From positions 558,001 to 622,000 of the forward strand of contig JPHH03000010.1 of assembly GCA_000750105.3 (NCBI GenBank): a DNA stretch of 64,000 bases, written 5' to 3'. The DNA comes from Tolypocladium sp. Sup5 PDA-1 (Eukaryota; Ascomycota; Sordariomycetes; Hypocreales; Ophiocordycipitaceae). Positions 1 to 11,191 of this stretch are shown here, in pieces. The notes beneath the pieces were generated by a model. The model made no database searches and had not been told where the DNA came from. It was given only the letters and a program-made list of their open reading frames with translations. Numbering within the stretch: position 1 is the stretch's first letter; each line of letters opens with the position of its first letter. The translations under genes and the position numbers were made by a program.

Positions 1-1014
1 GCCACGGTGCACACTCCTCATCCACCCCGACAGCCGGACCGTCACCCTGGCCAGGGCATCAAAAGCACACGCCGACGAGGCATTTCCGAATGTTGGTGCC
101 CAATAACAGCCTCAATGGCACTGCGATCGCAACATCTCCTCGAAAAATCCGTGAGGCTCCTCGCCATCTGGTCTTCGAGTATCTGCCTTATGGATGGGGT
201 GTGAAAGGCGGGACAACCCGGCCTTGCCCTCAATCGGATTCTTCCCAAACACTCGTCATCTCGCGTGAATTGACAAGTTGGAACAAGCTCACGGCTGGCC
301 GGCAGCTCGCGTGTGCCTCGTTCATCCGTGCCTATCACGCATCTCACACCTATCCTGAGGCTGAAGGACCAGTGGTTGCCTTGCGTCAGTCACGGTATTG
401 CAACTTTGCCCTCCTGGCCCTACAGTTGACATTCAGGCTTGTCTGGGCAATTGGATATACGAGAGATTTGTCAGGGATTGAACGGCAGGACATTTGCGGC
501 CTTGAAGCCCGAAGAATGTGCTGCCGACTTCCAGGTTCCCGACCTGCTCACCTCCTCACCTCCTCGATCCGGCGACTACCCATCACGACCATACCTAGGT
601 AGTTGCAGTGCAGGCACCAGTACCCCCGTCAGGCTACCTCTCACTCCTCTAATGTCATTTACGCCACAGGTGCATTGCACAGAAAAAGGACGAAGCTTTT
701 TTGGGTGCGATTACTTGAGCTGGACGGCGAGGGTCAGCCGTTGTTCCACCGAATCTCATCACATCATCACCTCAGTCACAGAGAAAACAATCACCACGCA
801 GAGCGCGTCATCCGCAATTGGCAAATCTATTGAGAGTCCACGCGCTATAAACGACGCCTGCAAATTAGAGTGGGGGTATTATCGCGGCTATATAAAGCAG
901 AGCAGCAAAAAGCAAGTGAGGCAACAGATGGCCATCGAGATGGCTGCGCACAAATCCTTCCGGCAGCCGCCCGCGTGCTTCGCCGACAGTCTCCTCGAAA
1001 AATCCCATCCCCCT
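1..1014. other. Left-edge intergenic region
   Basis: No protein gene is recognised here. The long plus-strand frame that crosses 439-1419 runs antisense over the lysine/glutamate-rich tail of SFH5 and has no domain character. A TATATAAAG-like string lies at about 889-897 on the plus strand, but no gene starts downstream of it on that strand. The right part should hold the 3' UTR of SFH5. Confidence 0.6.
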
Positions 1015-2197
1015 TTACGGGGCCGTCTCCTTGTCGGCGGCCTCAGCGGTCTCGGTGGTGGGCTTGGCCTCCTCAGCCTTGCCGTTGACCTCAGCCTTGT
1101 CGGCTCCAGCCTCGACCACTGCAGCGGCTGGCTTGGTCTCCTCCACCGGCTTGAGCTCCTCGGGCTTGTCATCCTCAACCTTGGGCACCTCAGGCTTGTG
1201 CTCCTCGGGCACCTTGGAGTCGGACACGGCAGCCACCGGAGCCTCGCCAGCCTCCGCAGGAACAACCTCCTTCTCGACAGCCACGTCCTTGAGCGTCACA
1301 GTGAGTCCATCCTTGACGCTGGGTCCCTGGCCGCCATACTCCTTGGGCAGGCTCGCCGCAATGCCCTTGAGCTCCGTGGCCAGCGTCGTGCCCGAAGTCA
1401 TGGGGTGGAACTTGCGTAACGTGGCGGGCGCGAGGAAGAACTTCATGGCGCCAAACATCCAGCCCATGATGGCGGGCACGTTGACAAAGTACTTGTGCGC
1501 CAGCAGCTCCGGGTACGCCATTGAAAAGGTCTGGATCGTCTCCTTGCTGGCGGCCTTGACGTCCGGGTCCATGCGGAAGAAGCTGACGGACTGGTAGTCG
1601 TGCACCTGCAACATCTGGTGCGGGTCGTCGGCGTCGGCGCCCTCGGCGATGGGCTCCTTGATGTCGTCGAGGTGCAGCTGCTGGACGCTGAGCTCCATGA
1701 GTGCGGCGCGCCACTTGATGAACCTGAGAGCGCGTTAGATGGCACCAGCTGAGGATCAGGTTCGAGGAGGGTGCCTACTCTTGCACGTCGCCAAAGGTGG
1801 CCTTGTTGTCCTTGACGGAGCCGTAGATGTTCCAGGTAATGACCGTCTCCTTGCCCGCGTCGTCCTTGTGCGTCGTCACGAAGCCCAGGTCGCCAAACTT
1901 CTTGCGGTCAAAGGCCTCGGCGACGAGCGCCGCCGGGTTCACCTTCTTGCGCCACTCGAGCGCAGAGGCGAGCTGCTTCTCGGCCGCGGCCACGTCGCCG
2001 TTGTTGGCGCGCAGGAACTTTTGCAGAATCACCTGCGTCGGGGCGTGGTCTGATCCCGCGAGCTTGACACCCCACATCTCGCCGTGGCCAGCCTGCGCGG
2101 TGATGTCTGCCAGGCGAGCAGTGAGCTTCGCGAGTGGCGTCTCGGGCGCAGAGGCCGCGGGCGCGGGAGCGGGAGCGGGAGCCTGCTCGGTCGACAT
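1015..2197 (-). CDS. SFH5: Phosphatidylinositol transfer protein SFH5 (Sec14/CRAL-TRIO family)
   Basis: Two exons, 2197-1779 and 1723-1015, flank a 55-bp intron (1724-1778; GTAGGC...CAG), giving 375 aa. The order is an Ala/Pro-rich N-terminus (about residues 5-20), a CRAL-TRIO N-terminal helical region (about 45-100) and the lipid-binding CRAL-TRIO/Sec14 fold (about 120-290, with motifs such as YELLAHKYFVNVPAIMGWMF, one residue differing, and FLAPATLRKFHP). A Lys/Glu/Pro-rich acidic tail of about 80 residues follows. Family knowledge: SFH5 is a non-classical Sec14 homologue that moves phosphatidylinositol between ER, plasma membrane and other membranes and supports PI(4,5)P2 synthesis; yeast Sfh5 also binds haem. 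The start at 2197 is the first ATG and directly precedes the conserved N-terminal helix region. The tail is longer and more charged than in yeast, which is common in filamentous fungi. Assignment rests on recognition of the sequence, not on a search. Confidence 0.9.
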
Positions 2198-3285
2198 TTT
2201 GGTGGTGTTTTGGGGGGTTGGAGGTGAAGAGGTGCAAGAGTTGACAGATGACGGGAGGTGACAGGCGGGTGAGGAGATAAGTTAATGGATGGCCTGTTTA
2301 TCCTTCTTTGTTTGTTGGGGCCTTGGACCCTGCAACTACCCGAGACGCACGGCGACCTGTTTTACGAGCTTCCTCAACCAGCCTCCGTCAACCTGAAACA
2401 GGGTCAAGAGAGCAGGCCTGCAAGAAAAAGAGTCAAACGCTGGTGCTGCTGTTGCTGCTAGAGAAAAGATCTTGTTGCTTTGTTGACGATGACAGCTGAC
2501 GAAAGGGCTGGGCTGGGGCAACGCCTTATCGATCAGATGGATGGAGCTCCAGCGGGTCGCCAGGGACCGCCAGGGTCCTGCAGCTGCCGCACTGACCCCC
2601 TGTCAGACCGACCAGCTCCGAGCTAGTCCGAACCACCACTCACCCGGGCCCGTCGACTCGCATGGCGGAGCAGCGACGGTTCACTGGCTGCAGCCCTGAC
2701 GGCTGTTGAAGACCCTTTACAGGATGCCATTGGACGGGTTGGACGGATTGGGCATGTCTCATCGTCTCAAGCAAGGAAGTATACTTAAGATGATACGTTG
2801 CCGGTTCCGAAACAGCTCCTCAACATGCCCATTCAACGCCTCACTCGGCACTTCACTCCATGGGTAAACAAGAGTAGGGCATGAATCACTCTTCAATTCA
2901 CGCAACCCTCACAGCCCTACTGACCCACCACTAGAGCAAAGTAAGAGCAAAGTCCTTCACCACTCCAACCTCGCAGAAGCCCGGACATAAAAACCAGGAT
3001 TCGTCCAGAAGCCAAGGCAGAAAGTATCCTGACGGCCCCAAAGCCGCCCAAACTGCGTTGAATCCAGCCCAAGCCCACCATTGTAACAGTCCCCGGTGTT
3101 GTTGACACCAGGGAGGCTGCCGCATGAGGCCAAGACTCCATGCATGGTTGGTCATGTAGACCCTTTGGAGGCAAGAAAGAAACACAACCAAACGAAAAAC
3201 AAACCCGATCCCGTTGTCCAGCCCTTGCAATGCCCAGTTGTCCCATCGTTCCAACGCAGTTATGTTTTCTGGTCCGGGCTACCGT
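2198..3285. other. Spacer between SFH5 (5' side) and the RRM gene (3' side)
   Basis: About 1.1 kb without a supportable gene. The left part is the presumed promoter and leader of SFH5 (minus strand). The right part should hold the 3' UTR of the RRM gene. Small frames here have no domain features. Confidence 0.6.
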
Positions 3286-6249
3286 TTAGTGGCTGGGGAG
3301 AGCACGAGAGAGGACGCGCTCTACCGCAGAGAACTCGGCGTGAGCAACCTGAGCCAGCGTCATCTGGTCAAACTGCGGCCCAAAGCTGTGTCCGAGCTCG
3401 GCCCAAAAGTATCCCCAGTACATGTCCGTCTGCTGGCCCTTTTCCTGTAGCTCGGTGCGGCTGGCGTGCGGGCGGCTGAGCATGTCGCGGTGAGTCTGCT
3501 CACGGATGATGGAGATGTACCACTGCAATGGCAAGAGTTAGCATTGTCCCCAAAGACCCCAAAGAATCATGAACTGCTGGATTTTAGGTCACTTACCTCG
3601 ATAACGTCGAGCGGCGCGCCCGGCTTGGGTGCAAGCGAATACTGGTGGCGCCAAGAGTACGCATATCGGGGCTGGCCATAGAAGCGCTGCTCCGTCTCGG
3701 GGATGTTGAGCAGCCAGGCCAGGTTATCCTTCATCAGGGGAGTGAAGCCGGGGCAGGCCAGGGCCGCGTTGGTGAGCCGCGTCTGGAGCTGCGAGGTCAA
3801 ATTGATGTGGTCGCAGCCGCGGTTGACCTTTTCGGAGAGGACTTGGAGCAGTCGCTCAGTGGCAATGTACATAGCATGGCGCTGGCTGACGGTGATGCGG
3901 TCAGTCGCGTACCACGGGAACTTCTTGAGCGTGCTGATCAGGCACTCGTAGGGACGCTGCGGGCAGTCCTTGGAATAAGGCGACTAAAGCGGTCAGCAAA
4001 TGTTCCTGCGAGCATGTCACGGTCAAAGACCTACCCGGTGAGGCACCTCGACGTGCTTGATGAGCATAACCATCTCCTCCTCGGAGACAAAGCCCCTAAA
4101 GTTCTCCCAAGCATAGTTCTGGTTGAACGGCTTAAAGTGCGGAGTGGCACCATCCCAGATCAGACCGCGAGCAAGCGGAAACAGGTCCCTCATCAGGTTG
4201 GCCTGGCTCGAGAGCTCGACTTCGATGGGCCTGTCGCCAAGGCGGCTCACCCGACCGCTCTTGAGGTTGTGGTGGTGCTTATCCACCGCCTTCATAGCCT
4301 CTTCGAGGCTGACAAACTCAACATAGGCATCCATGGTCTTGCTGGTCACTCGCTCCATGATGATGTGAACCGGCTCTTCCGAGTCGTTCAAAATCTTGGA
4401 GTTGCGTCCGAGGAAGGCAATAACTTCGGAACGCTTGGTGGCAAATGGAATCTAAAATTGGTGAGCAGGTATTCGCATATTCTCGGGGTAGATTGTGACT
4501 TACGTTCTTGAGCTTGACGACGCCGCGATTGATAGCCTGTGCCATGCGCGGTGCCTCGACGAACGGGAAGTTGCTGGGGTCCATCGCGTTGGCAACCAGC
4601 GGGAGGCCAGAAGGAGTGCTGGTCAAGTTGTTGAGCTCTAACGAGCGGTTCGCGCGACTCTCTGTGGCCGGCACCACGGCAGGAGAGGACGAGTAGTTGA
4701 CAACCGGAGCCTCTGGGCCAGGATACATCTGCACCAAGGCGCGGCCAGCTGCTGAGACCTGGGCCTGGGTCGGAACAGCAACCTGCTGCTGATACTGCTG
4801 ACCATTGGCAACCTGCTGCGGATGCTGCTGGACATTGGCAGCCTGATGCTGGTACTGCTGGCCGTTCACAAGACCGCTGGGGTCGAACTTAGGCGGCGGC
4901 TCGCTGCAAACAGCAGGCTGGCCAGAGGTTCGAGGGGCATAGTTGCGCGGCTCCGTCAAGGTGCCAGACTTGGAGCTCGCAGGGCTGAAAGGGTAGCCAT
5001 TGTCATTTCCGCCATCACGGCAATGAGATGATGCAGGGCTGACCAAGCCAAAAGCGCCGCAAGAGTGGCTCTGCGGAATAGTAGGGCCAGACGTAGTGAC
5101 AACAGGGTTGGGGTGCTGCACAATCACAGGCGTTCCCTGTCCATTCAGCGAAGTGCCTTGGTGCTGGCCTCCCACAGGCTGGAAACCATTGTGAGGGCGT
5201 GCGGCGAACTGCTCCTGGCTACTGTGCTGGAGCCCAGTCGACTGAGAGACGCCATTGATAGCCTGGCCGGCTGGAGCACCATTCTAGGGTGCTCCAGTTG
5301 GGCGGCCGTCGCTGTCTCGAAGCGTCTTGTTCAGCAGCTCAAAGGTCATCTGGTCAAAGCCAGCGGTCTTGGGCTCTGCGTCCCCGGCGGTGGCAATGGT
5401 GTGGGCGCGGGCCTTGGTCAAGTTGCCGTTGATGGTGTTCTGGGCGGCGTTGTTGTGGGCGCGATGCTTCATCGCATCTCCAAAGGCATCATTATGGGCG
5501 GTGTAGTCGGGGTTTCCCTGGATGATATTGCCGCTAGCATCATGATGGGCGATGCTGCCGTTGAAGCTGTTGCCAAAGGTTCTGGCATTGTTGAATTTTG
5601 GCTGAGGAGCAATGTCGTAGGGGATGCTCTGGGAGGCACTGCCCTGGCTGTCGTGAGCAACATTATAATTGGCGATGCCCTGAGTGTTGCAGCCGCTCTG
5701 GGAGCTATTGCTGCCCAAGTTGCTCTGGGCGTAGCTGCTGGTCGTGTCGGGGGAAACGCCTCTGCTGAAGTCGTTCTGTATGGTACTGCCACTGCCGAGG
5801 CCCTCAACGGTATGGCCGCTTGCGGGTCGCGGGACCACATCGTCATCAGCGACATCATCGGTAGACTTGAAGACAGCAAGATACGTTAATAATGGCAGAG
5901 GACTGAGGGGGGTGGAGGATGGCCGTACATTCTCTCGCTGGGGAGTCGTGTCCACCGGACGAGGTACCCAGATTCTCGACTGCGGGTTCAACATGCTCCT
6001 GTTGCCGTCTTCATTGTCGCGGCCTTTTCCAGCATCACGACCGTTGTAGCCGCCATTCTCGTGGCCCTTGAAGCCGCCGCGACCACCGCGTCCACCGCGT
6101 CCACGCCCGCGAGCACCGCTTGGAGCAGAGCGCGCGTTGGCAGGGTTCGCGGGGCGCGATTCAGCATTGTCGGGCTGAACGCGTACGCCCCCTTCTTTGG
6201 GGTCTTTGGGGACAAGGCCCTTGTTGGACCTGCCACGACGGTATGCCAT
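3286..6249 (-). CDS. RRM/RGG RNA-binding protein with an in-frame UAG (candidate A-to-I edited stop)
   Basis: Reading 6249 downward: exon 6249-4504 (possible extra intron 5866-5928), exon 4451-4035, exon 3983-3597 and exon 3522-3286. Introns are 4452-4503, 3984-4034 and 3523-3596, all GT-AG and phase 0. The frame is open except for one TAG at 5286-5284. Unedited, the product is a 321-aa protein (300 if 5866-5928 is spliced). With the stop recoded it is about 928 aa (907). The N-terminus has an RGG box (about residues 45-75) followed by Asn/Gln/Ser-rich low-complexity sequence. After the stop comes more Gln-rich linker, then an RRM (about 575-660) with RNP2-like VKLKNIPFA and RNP1-like DAYVEF, and a conserved fungal C-terminal domain. 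The first ATG after the stop is about 145 codons in, so a separate downstream gene is unlikely. The RNA target and role are unknown. Alternatives are a pseudogene, a sequencing error, or simple readthrough. Confidence 0.8.
5271..5297 (-). promoter_or_regulatory. Hairpin presenting in-frame UAG; candidate A-to-I editing site
   Basis: On the mRNA strand, a perfect 10-bp inverted repeat (arms CTGGAGCACC at 5297-5288 and GGTGCTCCAG at 5280-5271) encloses the 7-nt loop CTAGAAT. The stop codon UAG occupies 5286-5284, and its A (5285) has U at -1 and G at +1. Known from Fusarium and Neurospora: sexual-stage A-to-I editing favours adenosines preceded by U in hairpin loops and converts UAG to UGG (Trp). 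Editing at this site is inferred. Confidence 0.65.
5866..5928 (-). other. Possible in-frame 63-bp intron in the RRM gene
   Basis: GTACGG donor (5928), ATTAACG branch-like string and TTCAAG acceptor (5866). The length is a multiple of three and there is no stop, so the frame stays open either way. The ARPC4 gene in this window uses the same GTACGG donor. The 21 encoded residues (ending in a hydrophobic LPLLTYLAVFK) look foreign to the surrounding low-complexity sequence. Confidence 0.5.
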
Positions 6250-7821
6250 GATTCCGGTGCTAGTGGTTCCAACGTTAGCTGTGTTGGTTGAAAAAAAATG
6301 GAAGCGCAAACAGAGACGCACCCGGTGACGAGGACGCGAGTGACAGGAACGGCTCAAAACAGGCAAGAGTTGAAACGGAGTTGAGATGAAACCGATATTT
6401 CAGGAAACACAATCCAAGAACCTTGAAGAAAGATGGGCTCAAACCTTTAGCGCAAGAGTGCGTATTGCGGGTGTTTGTTTTTGTGCGTTTTCGAGTCTGT
6501 TTGTTCGCGCGGAGCCCAACCCGCGACAGGTGTTCAGGAGGCGTCTGCGGAAGCAAAATTTGCGGCACGCACAAAATGCTGCAAAACAGCGAAATCACAG
6601 AGGAGCTCAAAAACAACGGCAAAATGCAAACTGAGCGCAGAGTTGTGCAGAAGGGGACAGGGGAGAGGGGAGTTGAGCAGGTGAAAAGCGGGAGCGTGTT
6701 GCGTGCGCGCACACCCCAGCCTCGCAATTAAAGTACTCGCACACGTGGAGGAGAACGGTTAGAGATAGAAATGAGGAGAACGTTGGTGCCTGAGAATTTG
6801 TGCTGCCGGTTTTGTTCCTCAGGTATCAAAACAGTGACTGAACGTGGTTGCGTGGTGGCTGGAGGCGTTGCTCCCCTGAACAGCGTCTTTGTCAATGGCG
6901 AGCTCCCGCGCCGGGGGAGGAGAGCCGTGGGGGTCGCTGCGGCAGTATGAACAATGAATAGCCCCGTGTAAGAACAATGCTGCCCTGGATGGGGGAGCTC
7001 TTAATTGTCGATGTCGGAGCTGAGATGACCGCTCGTTCCACTCGGCTTGATTACCAAGAAGATTTGGGCGCTTTCTGTCTCGAGGCCCCATCAGCCAGGC
7101 AAATGCATGGGAAGGCCTGACGAGCGGTGATTCCAGTGCCTGTTTGTGCTCCTGTGCTTGGCGGTGGAGGCTCCGTGAACGCATGGGAGGTTGCTGCAAT
7201 GATGCTGGATGGTGCAGCTTGCTCAGAGCCAGCCAGCTCTCAAGTTCAGTGCCGATGAATGGAGGCAGCAGGTAATCACTCTGGTTTCAGTGGTCAGCGG
7301 CCATCTCGAGTCTTCAAAATTGAGCTCACTGACCTTTTAAGCCGACCTCATTGTCGTTTCGTCGCAACCTGGCACTCCTGGCGCAATGAAACGCACATGG
7401 TGTTCATTGACCCGACAGGAAGCCATCATTCGGCCACTCGTGAATAATGCTCGTTGGCGAAGCGATATCAGGTATGTCTAGCCTGTTGATTGACTTGGGC
7501 ATGCCATGCCGTTTGGAACGACGGTAGTTCCAAGCATGGTAGCAGGCCTCCGCCACCAGCAACCGCACCACAAAGGTCACAAAGCATTCATTGATGCCCA
7601 CGAATCCGTCATTCGTCGACCAGTGTTCGAACAGGGTTCATTTCTGCTACATCAGAAGTAGCGTTGTATCTATTCCGCGGAGCCCATTGGTTCTCCTCCG
7701 TTTGCCGTATCCTGTCGGCCTTTTGGCCCGACAGAGTTGGTCAATGAGCAGAGCCGCGTGCTTGCATTCATAGCAAGCATTGCAACGCCTTGGCCCCAAT
7801 ACATACATCCACCCATCCAGC
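6250..7821. other. Spacer upstream of the RRM gene
   Basis: About 1.6 kb. The first 500 bases carry the leader and promoter of the RRM gene, and a CTAAC and a CTAG just before its ATG hint at a 5' UTR intron. 6800-7821 should include the 3' UTR of ARPC4. Several 60-150-codon frames exist, none with a recognisable domain. Confidence 0.55.
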
Positions 7822-8586
7822 TTAATCAAACTACAAGGAGAGTCAGCATACGGCGTGTTCCCAGGGGACGAGTTCGGGGTCCCTCAACATACCGGTGTCA
7901 GGAAAGATTCCGCCACGAATCGCGCTCTCGCGTTCAGCTGTATATCCGTCAGCACCTGCAGTGTTACGCGGTCGATAGGGGTCGGCCGTACGAAGAGCTT
8001 CATCTCGGAGATTTCCTTGTCCACATCTTCCATGAACTGGATGATAAAGTCGACCAGCTTGTGCTTGAGCATCTCATCGGTATGGAAATTCGTTATTAAG
8101 AAGGAAATGTCGTAGCCCTGTAACCAGTCAGTCTTGCGGCCCCTTACCAGTCCAGAGTGCCTCTGTCCGGCGGTAGAATACAAACCTGGATCGGCTTCCG
8201 CCGCAAGATAAAGAAGGACTCGGCTCTTTGTGTCAGGAAGCGCGTAAACTTGTGTACCAGGATGTGCTCGATCTCGTCTGCCTGCTTGATCTTGATGCTG
8301 ATGCGGATCGAGTTGATGCTCGGCTCGATCAGGACGCGCTCGTTTTCGTTTCGCGCAACCGTCAGGGGCATGAGGAGGACTTCGGGGGAGGTCTGGGCCT
8401 CAATCTCGGGAACATTGTGCCGCTCGGCCGTCTGGGAGGCAAAGTTGGACAGCGTCAGCGCGGCCGTGAGGCTGCTGCGTACGCATTGCAGGTACGGCCG
8501 GAGGGATTGGGACTGCGAGACGAGACGGCATTAGCTCACTGCTACGTCGCGTTCTGGCGCTGTAGGACGCGAGTGTAGCGCACCAT
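7822..8586 (-). CDS. ARPC4: Arp2/3 complex 20 kDa subunit (ARPC4)
   Basis: Five exons: 8586-8584 (ATG alone), 8512-8186, 8117-7992, 7937-7893 and 7830-7822. Introns are 71, 68, 54 and 62 bp and all junctions are phase 0. The product is 169 aa, about the usual length for ARPC4. It starts MSQSLRPYLQ, contains the highly conserved GYDISFLITNFHTDEMLKHK (20-residue excerpt) and ends FLTPFD. ARPC4 is the core scaffold subunit that, with ARPC2, holds the Arp2/3 complex together to nucleate branched actin at endocytic patches. Without the 3-nt first exon the next in-frame ATG would be about residue 49 and the conserved N-terminus would be lost. The final exon holds only Phe-Asp-stop. The 54-bp third intron is in frame and stop-free, so its retention would insert 18 residues. 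Confidence 0.95.
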
Positions 8587-9406
8587 GACTGCTGAGGATG
8601 GAGGCCCGGGGGCGGTCGCGGAGAGAGTCGCTGTCGTTGACGATGTCGTCGTCCACGCGGAGGATGGCTGGAGACTGGTGGCTCAGCGGGGTCGATTGCG
8701 GATGGAGCTCGACGTCTGACGTTGCGAGGTGGGGCTGCCTGACGAAGCATGGGAGACTGCGCAAGGACAGGTCAGCTCACGTGACGTCCTCTGCCATGTA
8801 AGTGAAGTTGCAGACAATCTGCCTTTAGTAGAATTACTACCCTATAAACAAAAGCATAGATGGAGACCGAGGTATACATTCGGTTTGGAGGTATTCCTTG
8901 TATTCCCAAGCTCGTCGGCCTGAGCTGCCGTATGTTACTCCGTAGAGCAGAGTGACTCGAGAAGGATCCGAGCGTATGTGATTGGGGACGAGTAACACGT
9001 CAACATTGCTTATGCTGAACACTGCATGGCGTTTCAGACGCTTTTTAAAATACTATGAAACACTCCCATTTGTTTTGACGACACCGCAGCTTTCCTCTCA
9101 TACATCCCCAAATCCCCAACGAGGCTCACAAGACCTTGGAGTGAAACGTGACAGCGGGGCTAAGCCACATCTGCTCGCGCCACAGCTATCACTAAGCCAC
9201 AAGGCAGGTAGGTACCAGCCCAAGTGACGCAGCTGGCTTCTCGTGTCTTCGATTCTCCGTCTCTCCGTCAACAACGCATCCTCGCAGTTTGCTTCCCTGC
9301 ATTTCCTCTTCCCTGGAGGCCAGCTGAACTTGACTGCTGGCACCTCACCCCCCCTGTGCCAGTAACTTCTCTTACCAGCCCAAGCAACGTCCCCAAACCC
9401 TCCACC
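8587..9406. promoter_or_regulatory. Divergent intergenic region ARPC4 / UBP6
   Basis: About 820 bp separate the two start codons, so both promoters must lie here. It contains one copy of the dispersed motif TACTCCGTA (8936-8944) and an AT-rich stretch near 9040-9060 on the UBP6 side. No coding sequence is supported. Confidence 0.6.
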
Positions 9407-11191
9407 ATGGCATCGATAGCAGGTTCGTGTTACCCCTCCATCAGCGCGATCCGCCACCGCCTGCCAGCATAGGTTGTTGACACCTCGCCTCCAGTCGTCG
9501 TCAAGCACCAGGGCAAAAGGTACGATGTCGAAGTCGAGCCGAGCTCTATGGGAGAGGACTTCAAGCTGCAGCTCTTCAGCCTCACCAACGTCGAACCCGA
9601 GCGGCAAAAGATCCTCATCAAGGGAGGCCAGCTCAAAGATGACGCCGACATGGCCAAGCTCGGCCTCAAGACCGGCCAGACAATCATGATGATGGGCACC
9701 CCGGGCTCGGGCGGCTCGGGCCTCGTGCGTCCCAAGGACAAGATCAAGTTTGTCGAGGACATGACCGAGGCAGAGCAGGCCCAGCAGGTCGGCGCCACCC
9801 CTGCCGGCCTCGTCAACCTCGGCAACACCTGCTACCTGAACTCGACGCTCCAGACGCTGCGCTCCATCCCCGAGCTCCAGACGGCGCTGTCAAAGTACTC
9901 GCCCAGCTCGTCCGGCCTGATGGCTGGCATGTCGCAGATGGACTTGGCCGCCCAGCTGTCGAGCCTGTACAAGAAGATGGGCCAGACGCAAGACGCGTTC
10001 CCGCCCATGAACTTTCTGAACACCCTGCGCGTGGTGTTCCCTCAGTTTGCGGAAAAGGCCAAGTCGGCCAACGGCTACGCCCAGCAAGACGCCGAAGAGG
10101 CGTGGTCTCAGATTGTCCAGCAGCTGAGCCAAAAGGTCAAGGTCAAGGACTCGGCCGACGCCCCCGAAGCCTCGTTTATCGACCGGTACATGTCGGGCGA
10201 GTTTTCCTCGTCCATGGAATGCGACGAGGAGGAGGCTCGCAACGCTGGCGAACAGGCCATTGTCTCCAAGGACCAGTTCTACAAGCTCAACTGCCACATC
10301 GACGGCACCACGAACCACCTGAGAGACGGCATCCTGGCTGCGCTTAGTGAAAAGTTGGAGAAGAAATCGGACATCCTCGGCCGCGACGCCACGTACACGA
10401 AAAAGTCCAAGATTTCGCGGGCACCCAAGTACCTGACCGTCCACTTTGTGCGATTCTTCTGGAAGCGAGAGACGCAGAAAAAGGCCAAGATTATGCGCAA
10501 GGTCACCTTCCCGCAGGAGTTGGATATTGTCGAGTTTTGTTCGGACGAGCTGAAGAAGGCATTGATACCCGTACGTGACAAGGTCCGTGAGATTAGAAAG
10601 GATGAGGAGGACATCGAGCGTGCCCGCAAGCGCCGAAAGAAGAACCCCGAGGAGGCGGCGGCCGACATCGCCGGCGGCTCCGGTCTACCGTCAGAGAAGG
10701 AGAAGAAGGAGAAGGAGAAGAAGGCGCAGGAGAAGGCGCTGCGCGACCACAAGAAGCCCGAGCCAACGGCAGACAGCGACACCGTCATGGGCGAGACGTA
10801 CAAGACGGACGCGGAGATTGACGCCGAAAAGGACGCGGCTTTGCTCGCTGCCAAGAAGGAGCTCAACGCCGTCATCAACCCGGCCCTGCGCAACGACGAC
10901 GGCGCCAACCAGTCGGGCCTGTACGAGCTTCGCGGCGTCGTGACGCACCAGGGTGCGAGCGCCGACAGCGGCCACTACACGGCCTACGTCAAGAAATCCG
11001 CACCCATCGACCCCAAGACGGGCAAGAAGGGCGAGGAGGACGGAAACTGGTGGTGGTTCAATGACGACAAAGTGTCCGAAGTGACTGTCGACAAGGTCGA
11101 GGCCCTGGCTGGCGGCGGCGAGTCGCACTCGGCGCTGATTCTGCTGTACAAGGCCATTCCTCTGCCCAGTGCAGAGGGAATCATGGAGTAG
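9407..11191 (+). CDS. UBP6: Ubiquitin carboxyl-terminal hydrolase 6 (proteasome-associated DUB)
   Basis: Exon 1 (9407-9422) holds five codons plus one base; a 72-bp intron (9423-9494) follows, then exon 2 (9495-11191). The product is 570 aa. An N-terminal ubiquitin-like domain (about residues 5-78), which docks on the proteasome, is followed by a USP catalytic domain. The Cys box is GLVNLGNTCYLNSTLQ with Cys about 118, and the His box is GADSGHYTAY with His about 499. A Lys/Glu-rich insertion sits at about 385-430. Family knowledge: Ubp6/USP14 trims ubiquitin from substrates at the 26S proteasome and delays their degradation. The start was chosen because the short first exon restores the beginning of the UBL strand (MASIAVVVKHQGKRYDVEVE, 20 residues). 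Confidence 0.97.

Noticed and set aside
439..1419. 326-codon plus-strand frame
   Set aside because: Antisense to the Lys/Glu/Ala-rich SFH5 tail; low-complexity Leu/Gly product, typical of a shadow frame.
6247..6300. Alternative upstream start of the RRM protein in the same frame
   Set aside because: The upstream extension begins at non-ATG codons and contains CTAAC and CTAG strings like a UTR intron end; MAYRRG at 6249 is the first good ATG.
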